Assembly (NCBI GenBank): GCA_024509875.1
Contig: JAMPIV010015284.1
Coordinates: 1 to 64,000, forward strand
From: Oreohelix idahoensis
Lineage: Eukaryota > Mollusca > Gastropoda > Stylommatophora > Oreohelicidae
Direction: 5' to 3'
DNA: 64,000 bases
This document shows positions 49,311 through 61,880 of this stretch, piece after piece. Each line of letters begins with the position of its first letter. The stretch's first letter is position 1. The notes beneath the pieces are model-generated. The model searched no databases, was not told the origin of the DNA, and worked only from the letters and a program-made list of their open reading frames with translations. A program made the translations under genes and the position numbers.

Positions 49311-49879
49311 CCTCGTGGCATACGCTGTGCACGGGATTCAATACGTTTGAAAGTGGTTATTTATTCTGAGACAATTTTTTTGTTGAATTTGATTTTTTTT
49401 GCATTAAATTTCATAATTGACATTTCAAACACATTGTCATCAAAACATGCACACATTTTTCATCAAAATATTTGGTTTTAATAACTGGTCTCAAAACTGC
49501 AATAGATTTTGAAAGATTTTTCTTGTATTAACAATTTCACTTCATTTGTTCAAAATGTTGAGAACTTTTGAATAACCCCAACACTAAGTTCTTATCAAGA
49601 CAGTGGGAGAGAAACAGATTTGTAAATGTTGGTTCAGTACAAGGGATTTTGTTAATTAGATAAATTGTTACTTCAGGTGGGAAAAAAAGGGAAAAAATTA
49701 CACTTTGTGGTAAGGCTGACTAGCCAGTTTGACCTGAGAGACTTGTCAGAATGTGGGCACTCAAAAATTACAATTATCCTGTTGTTCAGGGGAACGAACT
49801 AAGCTGAAAATGGTGTTGTCATGGGGAATGAAAAACCCGTCGTTGCGAAAGGGTTAAATTTTTCTAGGTATGGTGGAAT

Positions 49880-50100
49880 TAAATCAGACAACCTCTCAGA
49901 AGGAAAGCAAAAAAGAAGCTGACCAACAGCCACTTGGAGGAGAACAGTGGAAGAAGAGGTGCAAAGTGTAAACCAGAGCTGGGGCTGCAGACCAAGCAAA
50001 GCAGAGACAGTTTGTTGCTGACCAGCAAGATGCCATCAGACATGAATTTTACTGATTGGTGTGTCAGTCAGCAGCCAAAGATCAAAGAAAAAAGAAGAGA
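49880..50100 (+). pseudogene. LINE family B 3' fragment
   Basis: ATWRRTVEEEVQSVNQSWG-like coding followed by AGCAAAGCAGAGACAGTTTG and a GATCAAAG(A)n tail. Frameshifted. A GCGAAAGGGTTAA terminus just before it (49842-49854) resembles a piggyBac end, but no partner was found. Confidence 0.7.
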
Positions 50101-52544
50101 AATGTGACATGACTTGTACTTACTGATGGTGGATTGTCAACAACTTAAGAGACACCAGAACGTAAGACTAAAAAATTAGAAGAAAAAAAAAACAGAAGAT
50201 TATATAGCATGTGAAACAGTTTGAGCTAATGTACCTTACTCAGCAAAGTTAATAAAAGTTCTCAGCACCTCAAGAATAATCTCAGTCGCTGAAGTTCAGA
50301 CTAAGGGTCCCTTCACTTAAAGGCAGGGGGGAAAATGGCATTTTCATAGGAGTTGTGTTTGAGAAGAAAAAAATGATCTGAAAGCATTATAGAACTGATA
50401 AATTGTGTGTGTGCCTGACAGGTATCCTGCTGCTAAGACTGGCTTTTTTTCTGTATGTTTCATTCAGTTTTTTGAAAGTCAGCATCTTATTCTCAGTGGC
50501 TGTATTTGTTGATTTTACCAGTTGTATTTGTCATTTGAACACATTTTGTCAAGTTTTGTTTCATTACAAGCTCACTAGTCTTTTGAAATCCTGTGAATTG
50601 ATCCTACAGTATATTGTATAGACTGAGGTCTCTGCATGGATGTGCATTATTGTCATGTGAACATTTTTATCAAATGACACATTTTATATATATACATATA
50701 TATATTTAGAAATTACTATAAATGTATAGAAACATTATTATTATTGTGGTAAATTGCCCAGAATTATTGCTATTGTCATGTTATTTAATAATATGTGTAT
50801 ATTATTTTATCATTGTTACGTCTCTAAATGATACAGTTCCGTCACATGCTATTACCTCCCCTGTGTAACTGTTACAGAAGGGAGATAATTAAATGATGAA
50901 GTTTCTTATTTGTTTTTGTCCCCAGTGGAAAAAATGAAAGCATTACTTACTTGCCCAGTGTTGGAAATAGCATTCGGAATCAAAAGTTTAACTTTTAAAC
51001 TGCCATAAAGCATTACATGTTGTTTATTATATCTGTGTTTAATATTTCATAAGATTATATGATTTCCTTGAAGCATTACTTGAACGTCCTTGCCTTTAAT
51101 TATCAATCAAAACTTAAATATTTCAGTGTCTGCTTTTATTTATTTATCTACAAGTCAAGGGGAGGCCATACTGTCATGTTTTGGTAATCATTGGCTGTAC
51201 ATTTGTAAAGGTATCTGGATATACAAGTGAAAGGAGGTAGTGAGAAATTATGGTATACAATACAGTAAACACATTTTGGAGTTAAATAAAATTGTTAAAA
51301 CAAGAAAAAAGTATGAAATTGCCAGAAAAGCATGAAACTTGAGGTAGAAGCAACAGAAGTAGATATTAGCCAGTGTGTGTCCCATAAGAACATGAGTCAT
51401 TAGTCTTCTGGAGTTGGGAGAGAAAAGGTGGACTAGAAAGTAGCCCGATAGAAAACTGGAGAGAAGCCAAATTTCCTAGGAAAGGTAGCCAGTGACCTAA
51501 TTTGCTGGAAAAAACTTGTTAGTATCCTAATTTTCTGGTAAAGTCAACTGGTATCCTAATTTTCTGGTAAAGTCAACTGACAGCCTAAATTGCTTAGAAA
51601 GCCGATTGGTAGCTTAATTTCCCAAGAAAGGCCCACTTATAGCCAAATTTCCCAGGAAAACGAACTGGTAGCCTAATTTCCCCTTCTTTCATATTTAGAC
51701 TAGTGTTTCTAGCGCTTTCTTACAAACCTAGAGGGTTGCACCAACTCCAGGCTTGTGTCAAGGGCAGTGTGTTCAATGCTACAAGCTGGAGGGTCCTCTA
51801 CCCATAGAGGTTTTTATGAGAATCGGCTTAAATCTTAAGAGATATATTCAAGCATTTTAAGTAACATTTAGTCATGAGAATTAACTTCTAACAACAAGTT
51901 TTTTTTTTAAATAGAGAGAGAAAGCCAAAGCTAGAAGCCATTCAGCGCTGCTTGTAGGAGTCAGTTATTTACTTCACCAGGTATGATCTCTCCTTGATGT
52001 TTCTCTGCCGCCATACCACGGTACATTTTGTGAATAAATAAATACAGCCCATACACGTGACCTGTCATGACGGCCAGCTTTAATAATTGATTCTAATGAC
52101 TGCTCCAGTATTGCAGTGGCAGACATGTAGTTTTTTCTTTAAAGATTCCAGCTGATACCAAAGACATTTTATTATATTACTTCTCTTGTGATGTATGTCA
52201 TATCAAGTATGTTTGATCATACGTGTATGTGACCTAAATTTGTTCAGCTTGCTTGTATCTGAAGATACACACATGTGGTTTTTTTTATTTTTTGTTTTTG
52301 TTTTTGCTGAGAGTGAAACTTCAACCTGCCTGTTTGTCTTTTATTTTTATTTTTTGTTGGGTGTGATGAGCATCTGGAAAGTGCTGTGAGAGTTTGTAGC
52401 TGTGTGCCATAGATAGTATGGTTTATTTGTTGATAGACAAGATTCTAGTCAGTTTTTCATATTTTGTCATCAATGAGTGAGTAGGCAGGCTGTAGGTAGC
52501 TCAGAATTTATTTTTCCATATGTTAACTTGTATACAAGTAGTCA
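50101..52544. other. AT-rich stretch without recognisable genes
   Basis: Possible distal 3' UTR or intergenic DNA. Candidate poly(A) signals at about 50247 and 51286. A short run of diverged units (CCTAATTTTCTGGTAAAGTC) lies at 51470-51690. Nothing else supported. Confidence 0.5.
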
Positions 52545-54120
52545 AAAACCAGGAATGTGGATTCCTAATTGTGGCTTTGCTTCAGATAACCTGTCAGGAA
52601 CATGGATTTTTAACTATGGTTTGGTCTAGACAGCAATAAGGCATGTGGATTTTTAACTGTATTGTTGGTCCAGACAGTCAGTGAAGAACATTGAATTTTT
52701 AACTGTTGTTTTAGTCCAGACAGCAGTCAGGAACATGGATTTTTAACTTTGTGACATCGACATCACACAACAGAAATGGAATCCAGTGGAATCTGACTAA
52801 ACAGCTTGATGATCTAGATTTTGCAGATGACTTGGCTCTTCTGTCCCATAGCAAGAGAAAATGAAAATTCTCGATGAGAGGTCACAACAAGTGGGCCTGA
52901 AAATACACAGGGAAAAGACAAAGATTATGAGAATAAATGCAAGAAATGATAACAAGGTTGAACTTGAAGAAACACAACTAAAGGATGTAGAATCGTACAC
53001 ATATCTTGGCAGTAATATAGACAAAGTTGGAGGGACAGACAGTGATATCAAAATAAGAATACAAAAGGCAAGAGGAGCTTTCATTGCATTGGGGAAACAT
53101 ATGGAGATCAAGAGAAATCGGATCCAACACGAAAATAAGAATCTTCAACTCAAATGTCAAGTCAGTCCTATTGTATGGCTCTGAGACATGGAGAACAACA
53201 AAAACAACAACCAAAAAGCTACAGACTTTTATAAACGGGTGCTTGCGTAGAATAGAAGGACTGAAATGGTATGACAAAGTCACAAATGGGGAACTGATGA
53301 CAAGAACCAGACAAGTGGCAGTGGAACAAGAGATGAGAGGAACTAGACAAGTGCCAGTGGAACAAGAGATGACAAGAACCAGACAAGTGCCAGTGGAACA
53401 AGAGTTGAGAAGAAGATGCTGGCGATGGATAGGACACACATCGGGGAAATCTGTTGATAGCATTACAAGGCAGTCCTTGTTCTGGAATCCACAGGGAAAG
53501 AGAGGCAGACCAAAAAACACCTGGAGAAGATAACTGGATACAGAGGTGAAAATGATGAGGAAAACATGGAGGGAACTTGAGCGGATGGCACAGGACACGA
53601 AGACTTGGCACGTGTTTATTGAAGGCCTATGCTCCTCGGGGAGCTAAAGGGTATTGATTGATTGATTGTTTTGGTGTAGACAGCAATAAGGAATGTAGAT
53701 TTTTAACTATGGCGTTGGATCAGACAACCAATTAAGAAATGTGCTTATAACCTTGACTTTGGCCCAATCAAACAGAAACATGGATTTTTAACTCTGGCTT
53801 TGGGTCAGACAACCAATCAGGATTATGGATTTTTAATTGTGGCTTTCAGTCAGACAACCAGTCAGAAACATGGGTTTTTAACTGTGGCTTTGGGTCAGAC
53901 AACCAATCAGGATTATGAATTTTTAATTGTGACTTTCAGTCAGACAACCAATCAGGATCATGGATTTTTAACTGTGGCTTTGATCCACACAACCAGTCAG
54001 AAACATGGGTTTTTAACTGTGGCTTTGATCCACACAACCAGTCAGAAACATGGGTTTTTAACTGTGGCTTTGATCCACACAACCAATCAGAAACATGGGT
54101 TTTTAACTGTGGCTTTGTTT
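52545..54120. repeat. 45-bp minisatellite interrupted by an RTE LINE
   Basis: Units of about 45 bp (CATGGATTTTTAACTGTGGC + TTTG...CAGACAACCA) occur at 52545-52745 (about 5 diverged copies) and 53680-54120 (about 10 copies, most homogeneous at 53940-54115). The RTE fragment 52750-53671 separates the two parts. Confidence 0.92.
52750..53671 (+). pseudogene. RTE-like LINE 3' fragment, best preserved copy
   Basis: Encodes LDDLDFADDLALLSHS (RT catalytic FADD), then MKILDERSQQVGLKIHREKT, VESYTYLGSNIDK and, after frame breaks near 53110, [53 protein letters not shown] and [12 protein letters not shown]. The 3' end has GGCCTATGCTCCTCGGGGAG, a stop and an (ATTG)n tail, typical of RTE-type elements. 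It is 5'-truncated. Within it (53290-53410) a 45-bp coding segment ([10 protein letters not shown]) is present three times. Confidence 0.92.
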
Positions 54121-54844
54121 GAGAGTTTGATGAACCTGTCACTGGTTATTGAGTTTTTATTGGTTGTAGTGATTCATCAAGTAGTTCAGATACACGCGTA
54201 TATTAGCTTGAATTCTTGAATGAGCAGTAGAAGCTCTTTGTTTATTAGGTAAATCTGTGTTATCCCTTACAGCACAAGAACTTAGCACAGTCTGTGTGTT
54301 TTGTCTTCCTGTGCAGCAAATGCAATGGAAGGATGGGTATCATGTCAAAGTATCTCAGTTTGGTAACTTGAATAGTACTTCTGAAAATAATCTGTCATGA
54401 TAGTTGGTGCAGGATCTCTTGTTGCAAAGAAAATGTTATAGCTTATCTTTGATTGGCTACTAGTCTGATGGTTGAAAAGCCATGTTTTGATGTTTATTGG
54501 AATTTGAAGACTATTACCTCTTTTGTTTAACTGTTCGAGTTTGAGGCTCAGTTAGTCTATATTTATATGGCAGTATCAGTTTGAAGGTAATTAAGTGTTA
54601 GTTTGAGGTTTAATTAGTCTATATTAGTTTGGCAACGCCAGTTTGAGGGAATCATCTTTAGTTAGCAACTTCTTTGAGGGTTAAATGGCCTATCTTCAAT
54701 TAAATGGGTCAAGTAAACCATTATTGATTGGCTGTGTCAGTGGAGATCCACACACTAAATTTGTTGCAAACAAGCCCAAGTACCAAAAGCCAGCTAAGTA
54801 ACATCCAAAACCTGCACACTGTATTGTAAAACATTCAACTGTAC

Positions 54845-54950
54845 CATATTACATTCGGTGGTATGGTATTACATTCAGTGGTATGGTATTACATTCAGTG
54901 GTATGGTATTACATTCGGTGGTATGCTATTGCATTCGGTGGTGTGGTACT
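54845..54950. repeat. 20-bp tandem repeat (about 5 copies)
   Basis: Unit TTACATTCAGTGGTATGGTA. Surrounding 54121-54844 and 54951-55697 hold nothing recognisable. Confidence 0.9.
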
Positions 54951-55697
54951 ACATTCAGATGCATTGTTTGACACTTAGCTGTAGTGCATTCAGCTGTATT
55001 GTTTTACATTCAGAGAGTTTGAGAGTTAGAATGTTTAGAACAGCAACATCAGTTGAGGTTGACAGACTCGCGTTTGTTGTATCACGGAGGTCATTAAATT
55101 GAAAGCACTTCCTTTGTTGTACTTTTAGTGTATGCATTATCCAATAAAATTCACTCAGAGAAAAATCGTCTGACCTTGAAAGGAAGATACAAATTTAATT
55201 GGAAAAGTAATAATCAGTTATTATATGTTATTTATTAATATGTTATTATATTCTTAGCTTTTTCAACAAAATGGGAATATAATATTATTTATAAGTTGTG
55301 TTTTGCTAGGCTCATTGTTGACTGGCTGTGTTGAAAGTTGGTCATCTTAAGTATGCAGGTTTGTAAATTGAATGCCATGTTAGAGGTTGTATGTTGTTAA
55401 GTCTTATATTGGCAATAGCTTAAATACCAAAGACATACCCTGGGGTAGACAATCAGGCATTGCATGCTTTAATCATATGGTCCACATACAATTTCTGTTC
55501 ATGTCTTGAGCATTATTTATTGTTGTAAATGTCCTCCCTCGTGATAAAAATATGCTTTAATCATGATAAAAAGACAGGTGTCTGCTGTTATGTGTTGTCA
55601 CAGTTTTATTTTTCCTATTTATTTAGCTAATACATGTTTATATTTTTGTTCTGCTGTGTGTAGCACATAGTTCTCTTCATCTGTACATGTTTTTTTG

Positions 55698-55815
55698 CCA
55701 GTCAACCTGTGTGTGTATAGACAGTCAACCCGTGTGTGTATAGACAGTCAACCCGTGTGTGTATAGACAGTCAACCCGTGTGTGTATAGACAGTCAACCC
55801 GTATGTGTATAGACA
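55698..55815. repeat. 23-bp tandem repeat (about 5 copies)
   Basis: Unit GTCAACCCGTGTGTGTATAG+ACA. Flanking unique AT-rich sequence 55816-56435 has no gene that I can support. Confidence 0.92.
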
Positions 55816-56439
55816 GAATGTTTGATTAATTCTAACTTTCTGCTGTGGTCCTGTGTTGAGTTGGTTTAAGTGAGTGTTAAATAACATGTCATGTGAAAGT
55901 CCTGTGATGTAACACAGTTGATTTGGCATACTATCTGTTCACAAAATAGGCCGGCGTGATGCCGACCACATCACCCCTCGTGTGCCGACGGTCAAGATAA
56001 TATGGGCCTAACACCATATTCCCAATATGCCTAAATGGGCGTGTAACGGGTTCCTTTTTTTACTGTTCACAAAATAGTTTCCCATACTATGTTCCATTGT
56101 TGAGTTGGTTTTACTGAGTGTCAGAAAACATACCACAAGATAGTTGTGTGACGGAGTACAGGAGTGCCTTGCACTGATATCAAAGAGTACAATCATGTTT
56201 CTTTGATACTACGGTTAGTATATCTAAGATATAATTCTAATAGCAGATATGTTGAAGCCAGTAGTGTGTGAAGATTTAACTGTTTAACAAAGCAGCCTGA
56301 TTATATTCAAGCTGCAGAAAAATGTGCTTGTGAATATTGAGGCAGCCTGCATCTTTCCTGCATTTAGAAAAAATATATTGCAAAATTCTATTTTTGTCTT
56401 TGGTCTCGCCCAGTCTGCATGAGCAGCTGATCACAAAAG

Positions 56440-57100
56440 TAATATTGTTAGTACTCATTCTGGACCTTAATAGGACTAGGAATGACCAAAGCTACACTCA
56501 GCAACATGAGACGGATACTAACAAATAACTCACAAATTAAAAATGAGATTCATCAGGTGTTACATGTACTCATTACTGTATGGTGTAGAAACATGGACAG
56601 TGTACGAGCAGGTAGAAGAGGTGCATCTCATGGAAGAAAACAAATAAAGAGGTCCTAGACATGCTAGGGCTGAAAATAGAAATAATGGATGAGATTAAAG
56701 TTATATAGATGTAATATTTTGGTGAGATAAAAAGAGATAACATCATCATCTCATCATCTCAACCCATAACCCGTCATGGGTCGTAGGGGTGCCATGGTGG
56801 AAGCATCAGCAGACAGGGTCCTCCACTGCTCTCTATAAAAGAGATAACACCTTGTTGAAAACCATAAGGAAGAGTTGAAGGCAAATGTGCAAGAGTCAGA
56901 CAACAGTGCCAAACATGGGAAGATAACACCAAGAGATGGACAGGGAAGTGTCTATCAGAGTGCACCATCAAGACAAGAGACAGAAGATGTTGGAGATCTA
57001 TTACAGCCGACCTTCGATGTGATGATCGCAGGTGACCAAATCATGAACCACAAACGGCAGTCTTGCTCTCTGCCTTTAAGAAACATTTGTGTTATATTTT
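56440..57100 (+). pseudogene. Decayed LINE fragments
   Basis: Frames show TRNDQSYT and NMRRILTNNSQIKNEIHQVL, then a WCRNMDS block, matching the fingers-palm to thumb region of CR1/L2-like reverse transcriptases, with many breaks. 56750-56830 is a different repeat (CATAACCCGTCATGGGTCGT). Confidence 0.55.
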
Positions 57101-57189
57101 CAGCCTGTCACAATGACAAGTAACAGTAAATAAGATGACAGTGATTATGGAGGTTCAGACACATTGTTAGAAAGCTTTTAAAGAGTTAA

Positions 57190-57590
57190 AGCAGAAATAT
57201 TATTTAACTTGAAGATGCTCATCCATTGTGATGCACTTTTGATTGCCATATATTTGACAATGCTGTCACCACTCTTCTTACTTTCTGTTGTATCCTTACT
57301 TTGATAACTCTCTCTATATTGCTGTTCACACATACACACACGTACATATGTATGACGTTTTATCTGTACAGGTGTTTCTTCAAGTGCAGTTTTGTTATTG
57401 TTTGTTGCATTTATTCTCATTATCTTTGTCTTTTCCCTGTGTATTTTTCAGACCCACTAGCTTTGACCTCTCATCGAGTGTTTTCATTGTCTTATGTCTG
57501 ATTATGGGGACAGAAGAGCAGGTCATCAGCAAACTGTTTAATCAGAGGCCACTGAATTCCATTTCTATTGACTGAGGTTGACATTGTCAT
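57190..57590 (-). pseudogene. RTE-like LINE fragment
   Basis: The minus strand shows MRINATNNNKTALEETPVQ (compare MRINARNDNKVELEETQLK at 52930) and, further downstream, a SGDSIVKYMAIKS block. Upstream 57480-57590 matches the DERSQ.../FADD region in broken frames. Confidence 0.8.
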
Positions 57591-57659
57591 ATCCCAGTCT
57601 GTAGCCAGTAAGAAGAAAAATGAAGACAAGAGGCATCCCTGTCACACTGCAGTTTCTCA

Positions 57660-57772
57660 AACAGTTCTGCAAGCCATATCCTTCATGAAGCATTCATGCA
57701 AGACATATCCTTGATGAAGCATTCATGCAAGCCATATCCTTCATGAAGCATTCATGCAAGCCATATCTTAGT
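57660..57772. repeat. 29-bp tandem repeat (about 4 copies)
   Basis: Unit AAGCCATATCCTTCATGAAG+CATTCATGC. It lies just downstream of RTE-like sequence. Confidence 0.85.
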
Positions 57773-59187
57773 GTGTTATTTCAAGATTTATAGCCATGAC
57801 ACACACAAAATGTCAGTATTGAAGATGGACATGCACTAAACAAGTCTGAACCTCCAAAGATTTTTGAACAGTTAGAACAGGAGTCGATAACCAGCCGATA
57901 TTGATCTACCAGTAAATCCCACTGAGTCATATGGTAGATCTTTAGGTGTTGGAGTGTTTTGTCTGTATACAAAACTTGCAAGTGTTATGTTTTCATATCA
58001 TTTCTTAGTCTACTGCTGATCTGTCAGTTATGTGTTAAGTGTTTCAGGGAGAACAAAATATATACTTTGAATTTTTTTTTAAATTTTTTTTTTCTTTGAA
58101 TAAATAATGTGACAAATGTTTGTTTTCTCCATGCACAAGTGACCAATGTAGCCAATCAGATTTTAAAATAGAGAGGCAGAACAAACAAACAAATTATTTA
58201 AAAGGGTTGAAAATAGGGCATGCAGGCCCATCTAATATTCTACTTGTTATCTTAACTGTAACCTGTAACTTTAACTGATGAGGGCAAACCGTAAACATTT
58301 CATTTGTACATTTTTGTACACACCAGCAATACTAAAAGAGATATTCACATATCTCTGTACGTTCAAAACAATTTCTTACACACTTTTATAGCAGAATAAG
58401 GCACAGTTGTGTTGTATGTTTTGTCTGTGAACCTGCAGTTGGAAGAAATAATTTAAAATATAGATCTGTAGAATAATAGGACGCCGTGTATGGATACTGC
58501 AACAAACAACTTAAAAAAAAAAAAAAGAGAAATAATAAGTTATTTTTTTGTTGTTAAATTGTACAAGTACAATATTGTGAACGTGTAAAGGAACACTTTG
58601 TTTTAAATTATAATTGAAGGAAAGGTTGATGGTAGGCGGGCAAGAAGATGACAGAGTGGTAAATGGGAAAGTAAGATGAGGAGAGGAGGAGGAAGCAGTC
58701 TGTCCGGGGGGTACCAGCAAGGCAACAATTGTCTGATGTTGGGGATTAGTTACGTGCAGATCTACATCAGTAAACATGACCTGGTGTTTGTCTGTGGAGA
58801 TGAGCTGTATTAGTATGTTAGGAAACACAGATTTAGACCTTTTATTTACCCGCACGTTTTTGTCTGTGGATGTTTTGAGTGTGTCAGAAAAAAAAAATCT
58901 CTAACGGAGAATTTTTATTTCTAATACATCAAAAGATACCTAATGATATAATGTGTAAATGCCATATAATTCTTGTTACAACTGAAGCTTTATAAATTAA
59001 TGCATTAAGCAACATAATCTTGTACATGTACGGCACTAAAAACTATCATGTACATGTAAAAAACTATATACAACTGAAACTGATGTACACAAGTGTTTTG
59101 TATTGATTAGCACAGTGTCCACTGCCAAGGCAGGCTGATTTCATGAACATTGTTAAACTTAGCCATTCAAATTTTGCAGAAGTTAGC
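57773..59187. other. AT-rich stretch without recognisable genes
   Basis: Contains homopolymer runs (T/A near 58070-58095, A14 near 58513-58526). The minus frame 58855-58511 has no domain. Nothing supported. Confidence 0.5.
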
Positions 59188-59191
59188 TTAA

Positions 59192-59329
59192 TTCTTTGAC
59201 TCAGGAACAACGCTGAGAGCGTTGGTCAGATTTGACACCTGTGCCAGAACAACGCTGTGAGCGTTGTTTTTAGTCTATCATGAATTAAAATTACGGCACA
59301 GGGTGGAAACAAATTGTGGAGTCAAAGAG
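59192..59329. mobile_element. piggyBac-type MITE, 138 bp
   Basis: Bounded by TTAA (59188-59191 and 59330-59333), the piggyBac target. Termini TTCTTTGACTC and GAGTCAAAGAG are inverted repeats. Inside are two short hairpins, AACGCTGAGAGCGTT and ACAACGCTGTGAGCGTTGT (about 59208 and 59253). No transposase. Confidence 0.75.
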
Positions 59330-59333
59330 TTAA

Positions 59334-61342
59334 CTTCGTTTTTCATTTTTCACATCTCATGTTTATCAGGGTAGTGAAGAAAGGGCAGGAACTCTCAATT
59401 TGATATCTAGCAGACGTGATCAGTGTGAAGAGCATGAATTCTTAACTTGATAAGGTCATGACCTGTGAATTTTATATCCAGCTAATGTTATCATTGATTG
59501 TGCGGTCGCGACCTGTGAACTTGATATCCAATTCATATTATCAGTATATTAACAACACTGAATACTCCAGACATTATTTTGTACCCAGGTCTGTAAGGGT
59601 CAAAGTCATGTTGAAATATTTGGTAGACCTAGATCTATGCGTAATTTATCCAGTGTCACGACACACAAATCACTGGACGGCAGCAGTACAGTACGTCAAT
59701 TACAGGAGTTTCTTCCCTTACACAGTAGTGTTTCAGTGATTGATTGTTGGGAAATTATAAGACCTTAACAGAGTCATACATAATGTCAGCTGTGGTTTTT
59801 TGATTGTGCTTGTATAGTGTCATTTTTGAGCTGTATCTATGTGTATGTATATACTTGCATATGTCGGAGAGGGTAATTATGTCATGCTAAAGGGCAGCCT
59901 CTGTGTGGGGTGCTATTGGCTGCTATATCAGTGTGTGTGTGTGTGTGTATATACAATGAAATGTGGACTGGCTAATCATATTTATTTACATCACAGAATG
60001 CCATATTTATGTATTGGGCTATAGCTTTACAAGAGAACATAACATTTTGTTGTTGTCAAGGACAATCCATTTATTGATGTCAAAATAATTGCCATGTATT
60101 TTTTGTCTAACCATTATTTTACTCTGTGTTGTAAATGATCTTCTTCTTTGTTGAACAGATTTGTTGTAGATATAGAAAATATTTTCAGGATAAACTCAAG
60201 ACAATTATTACTATTACCATGTTCATTAATATTTCAGATATTTGTGTACAGTTTGTCTTGATTCTATTAACCTGTCACTTTCTATTTGTGTACAGTTTGT
60301 CTTGATTCTATTAACCTGTCACTTTCTATTTGTCAATGTTTATGTCCTCACTTGTATCCATAGGACATGACGTGACACAAAATGTCAATATAAGGGTCAA
60401 GAAAGTTTTATTTTTTAAATTTTACATTCCCAGAAACAAAATAAAATACAATTTTAATTGGCTAATAAATTTACGTTGCAAGCAACATTTCTGCTTGCTG
60501 TGAAATTCTGTGTTGAACACACACGATCTCACATTAAATTTAAAAAAATAAAATAAAATTTAGCATTGTTTTGGCAAGGCGTGTCCAGCTCAACCTAGTC
60601 GGTTATATTAGGGCACATGTCCAAATATAAAAGACCTTTCAATGTCAAATAATATTTGATGTCATAAAATGATAGTCTTTATTTTGACAGTAATTTCATG
60701 AAAATCATTTGGATACCAGTGAAGAAATAACAATCTCAAAATAGAGTCAGTCATCTAGTATACTTTATCTTCCCATATCTTGTGGGCTTGATTGGGTCCC
60801 ATCTGGCTCACTGATTCTCTCTCTCTCTCTTCCAAGAAGACAGACAATTTTGGTTGATGTTGCTGTTGCATGATGGATGTTGTAGTATTACGTTTGACAA
60901 TCATTATTACAGAACGGTTTGTTTCTGTGTCCGCTGTTTAATTGTAGTTTTTGCTGTAGCCAAGTCACATTTGACCTTTTATTGTTATTTTTAAAAATTT
61001 GAACTTGCCCTCCCCCCCTGCTACTTTTTCCTTCATGTTGTATGTACAGTATTCTTATCAGCTGAATGTTTGTGCTTGCTCGCTTCTCACTTTGTGTGGA
61101 ATATCGACACAGGTTGAAGGCTTTCATTTTTTTAAATTTTGCTGTGTTGGTTATTTTTTTTTGTTTTTGTTTTTTGTTTTTTTATGAATTGAAATAGGGG
61201 ACAGTTTTAAATAGATAACCTGCTCAGTAACTTTCTTCATGTAACTCTAACTTTTTATTGTAACTTTTGTTATAAAATTAACCCAAAATTTAGTATTGTA
61301 GTGGTGAGAAGAGCATGTCACTTATTGCTGAGTATCTGTTAA
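59334..61342. other. AT-rich stretch, one tandem duplication
   Basis: A 45-bp duplication (TTTGTGTACAGTTTGTCTTG...) lies at 60240-60335, a (GT)n tract at 59931-59948 and a (CT)n tract at 60817-60830. No gene recognised. Confidence 0.55.
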
Positions 61343-61440
61343 ATGTTCCAGGCCAGGAGGGATACAGCCGATACGATAGTATGGTACTCTCTCTGGCTAA
61401 CCTCTACACTCAAGGGCAGACAAGGAACGACTAAGTATCT
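61343..61440 (+). pseudogene. LINE family C terminal fragment
   Basis: CCAGGCCAGGAGG...ACAGCCGATACGATAGTATG and ACGACTAAG correspond to the last 30 codons and stop of family C (compare 39612-39706). The rest is missing. Confidence 0.75.
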
Positions 61441-61599
61441 ATTAAAAGTTCATTATTTTTCACTGTAACAAAGGAAAACATAACATAAAAATAGGCGGGA
61501 AAATCACAATAAAGGCAGGATACCGTCACCAGAATAGCTATGCTACGGACCCTGGCAAGAGACTGAAGGAGGGGCCGACCAAAAATAACTTAATGGAGC

Positions 61600-61880
61600 C
61601 AGTAATTAAAATCATCAATCAGATTTAAGGGGAGAATGGCCAGCAACGAAGTAAAGTGGAAAGAATTGGTTGCTTCCCCACATAAAGCCACTAGGCATGA
61701 TGGTCATTGATTGCTGTGTTGGTAAGAGGCTGGCATGATGGTCATTGATTGCTGTGTTGGTAAGAGGCTGGCATGATGGTCATTGATTGCTGTGTTGGTA
61801 AGAGGCTGGCATGATGGTCATTGATTGCTGTGTCGGTAAAGAGGCTAGTGATCCCAGAAGAGGAAGAAGTTCAAAACAAA
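61600..61880 (+). repeat. LINE family B tail with a 38-bp tandem expansion (about 4 copies)
   Basis: Starts with the family B end (AGTAAAGTGGAAAGAATTGG, AAGCCACTAGGCATGATGGT) and then repeats GGCATGATGGTCATTGATTG+CTGTGTTGGTAAGAGGCT four times before the GAAGAGGAAGAAG tail. The unit is the LINE's own 3' end. Confidence 0.85.

Noticed and set aside
49842..49854. A second piggyBac terminus (GCGAAAGGGTTAA)
   Set aside because: No left partner with a TTAA boundary could be found.
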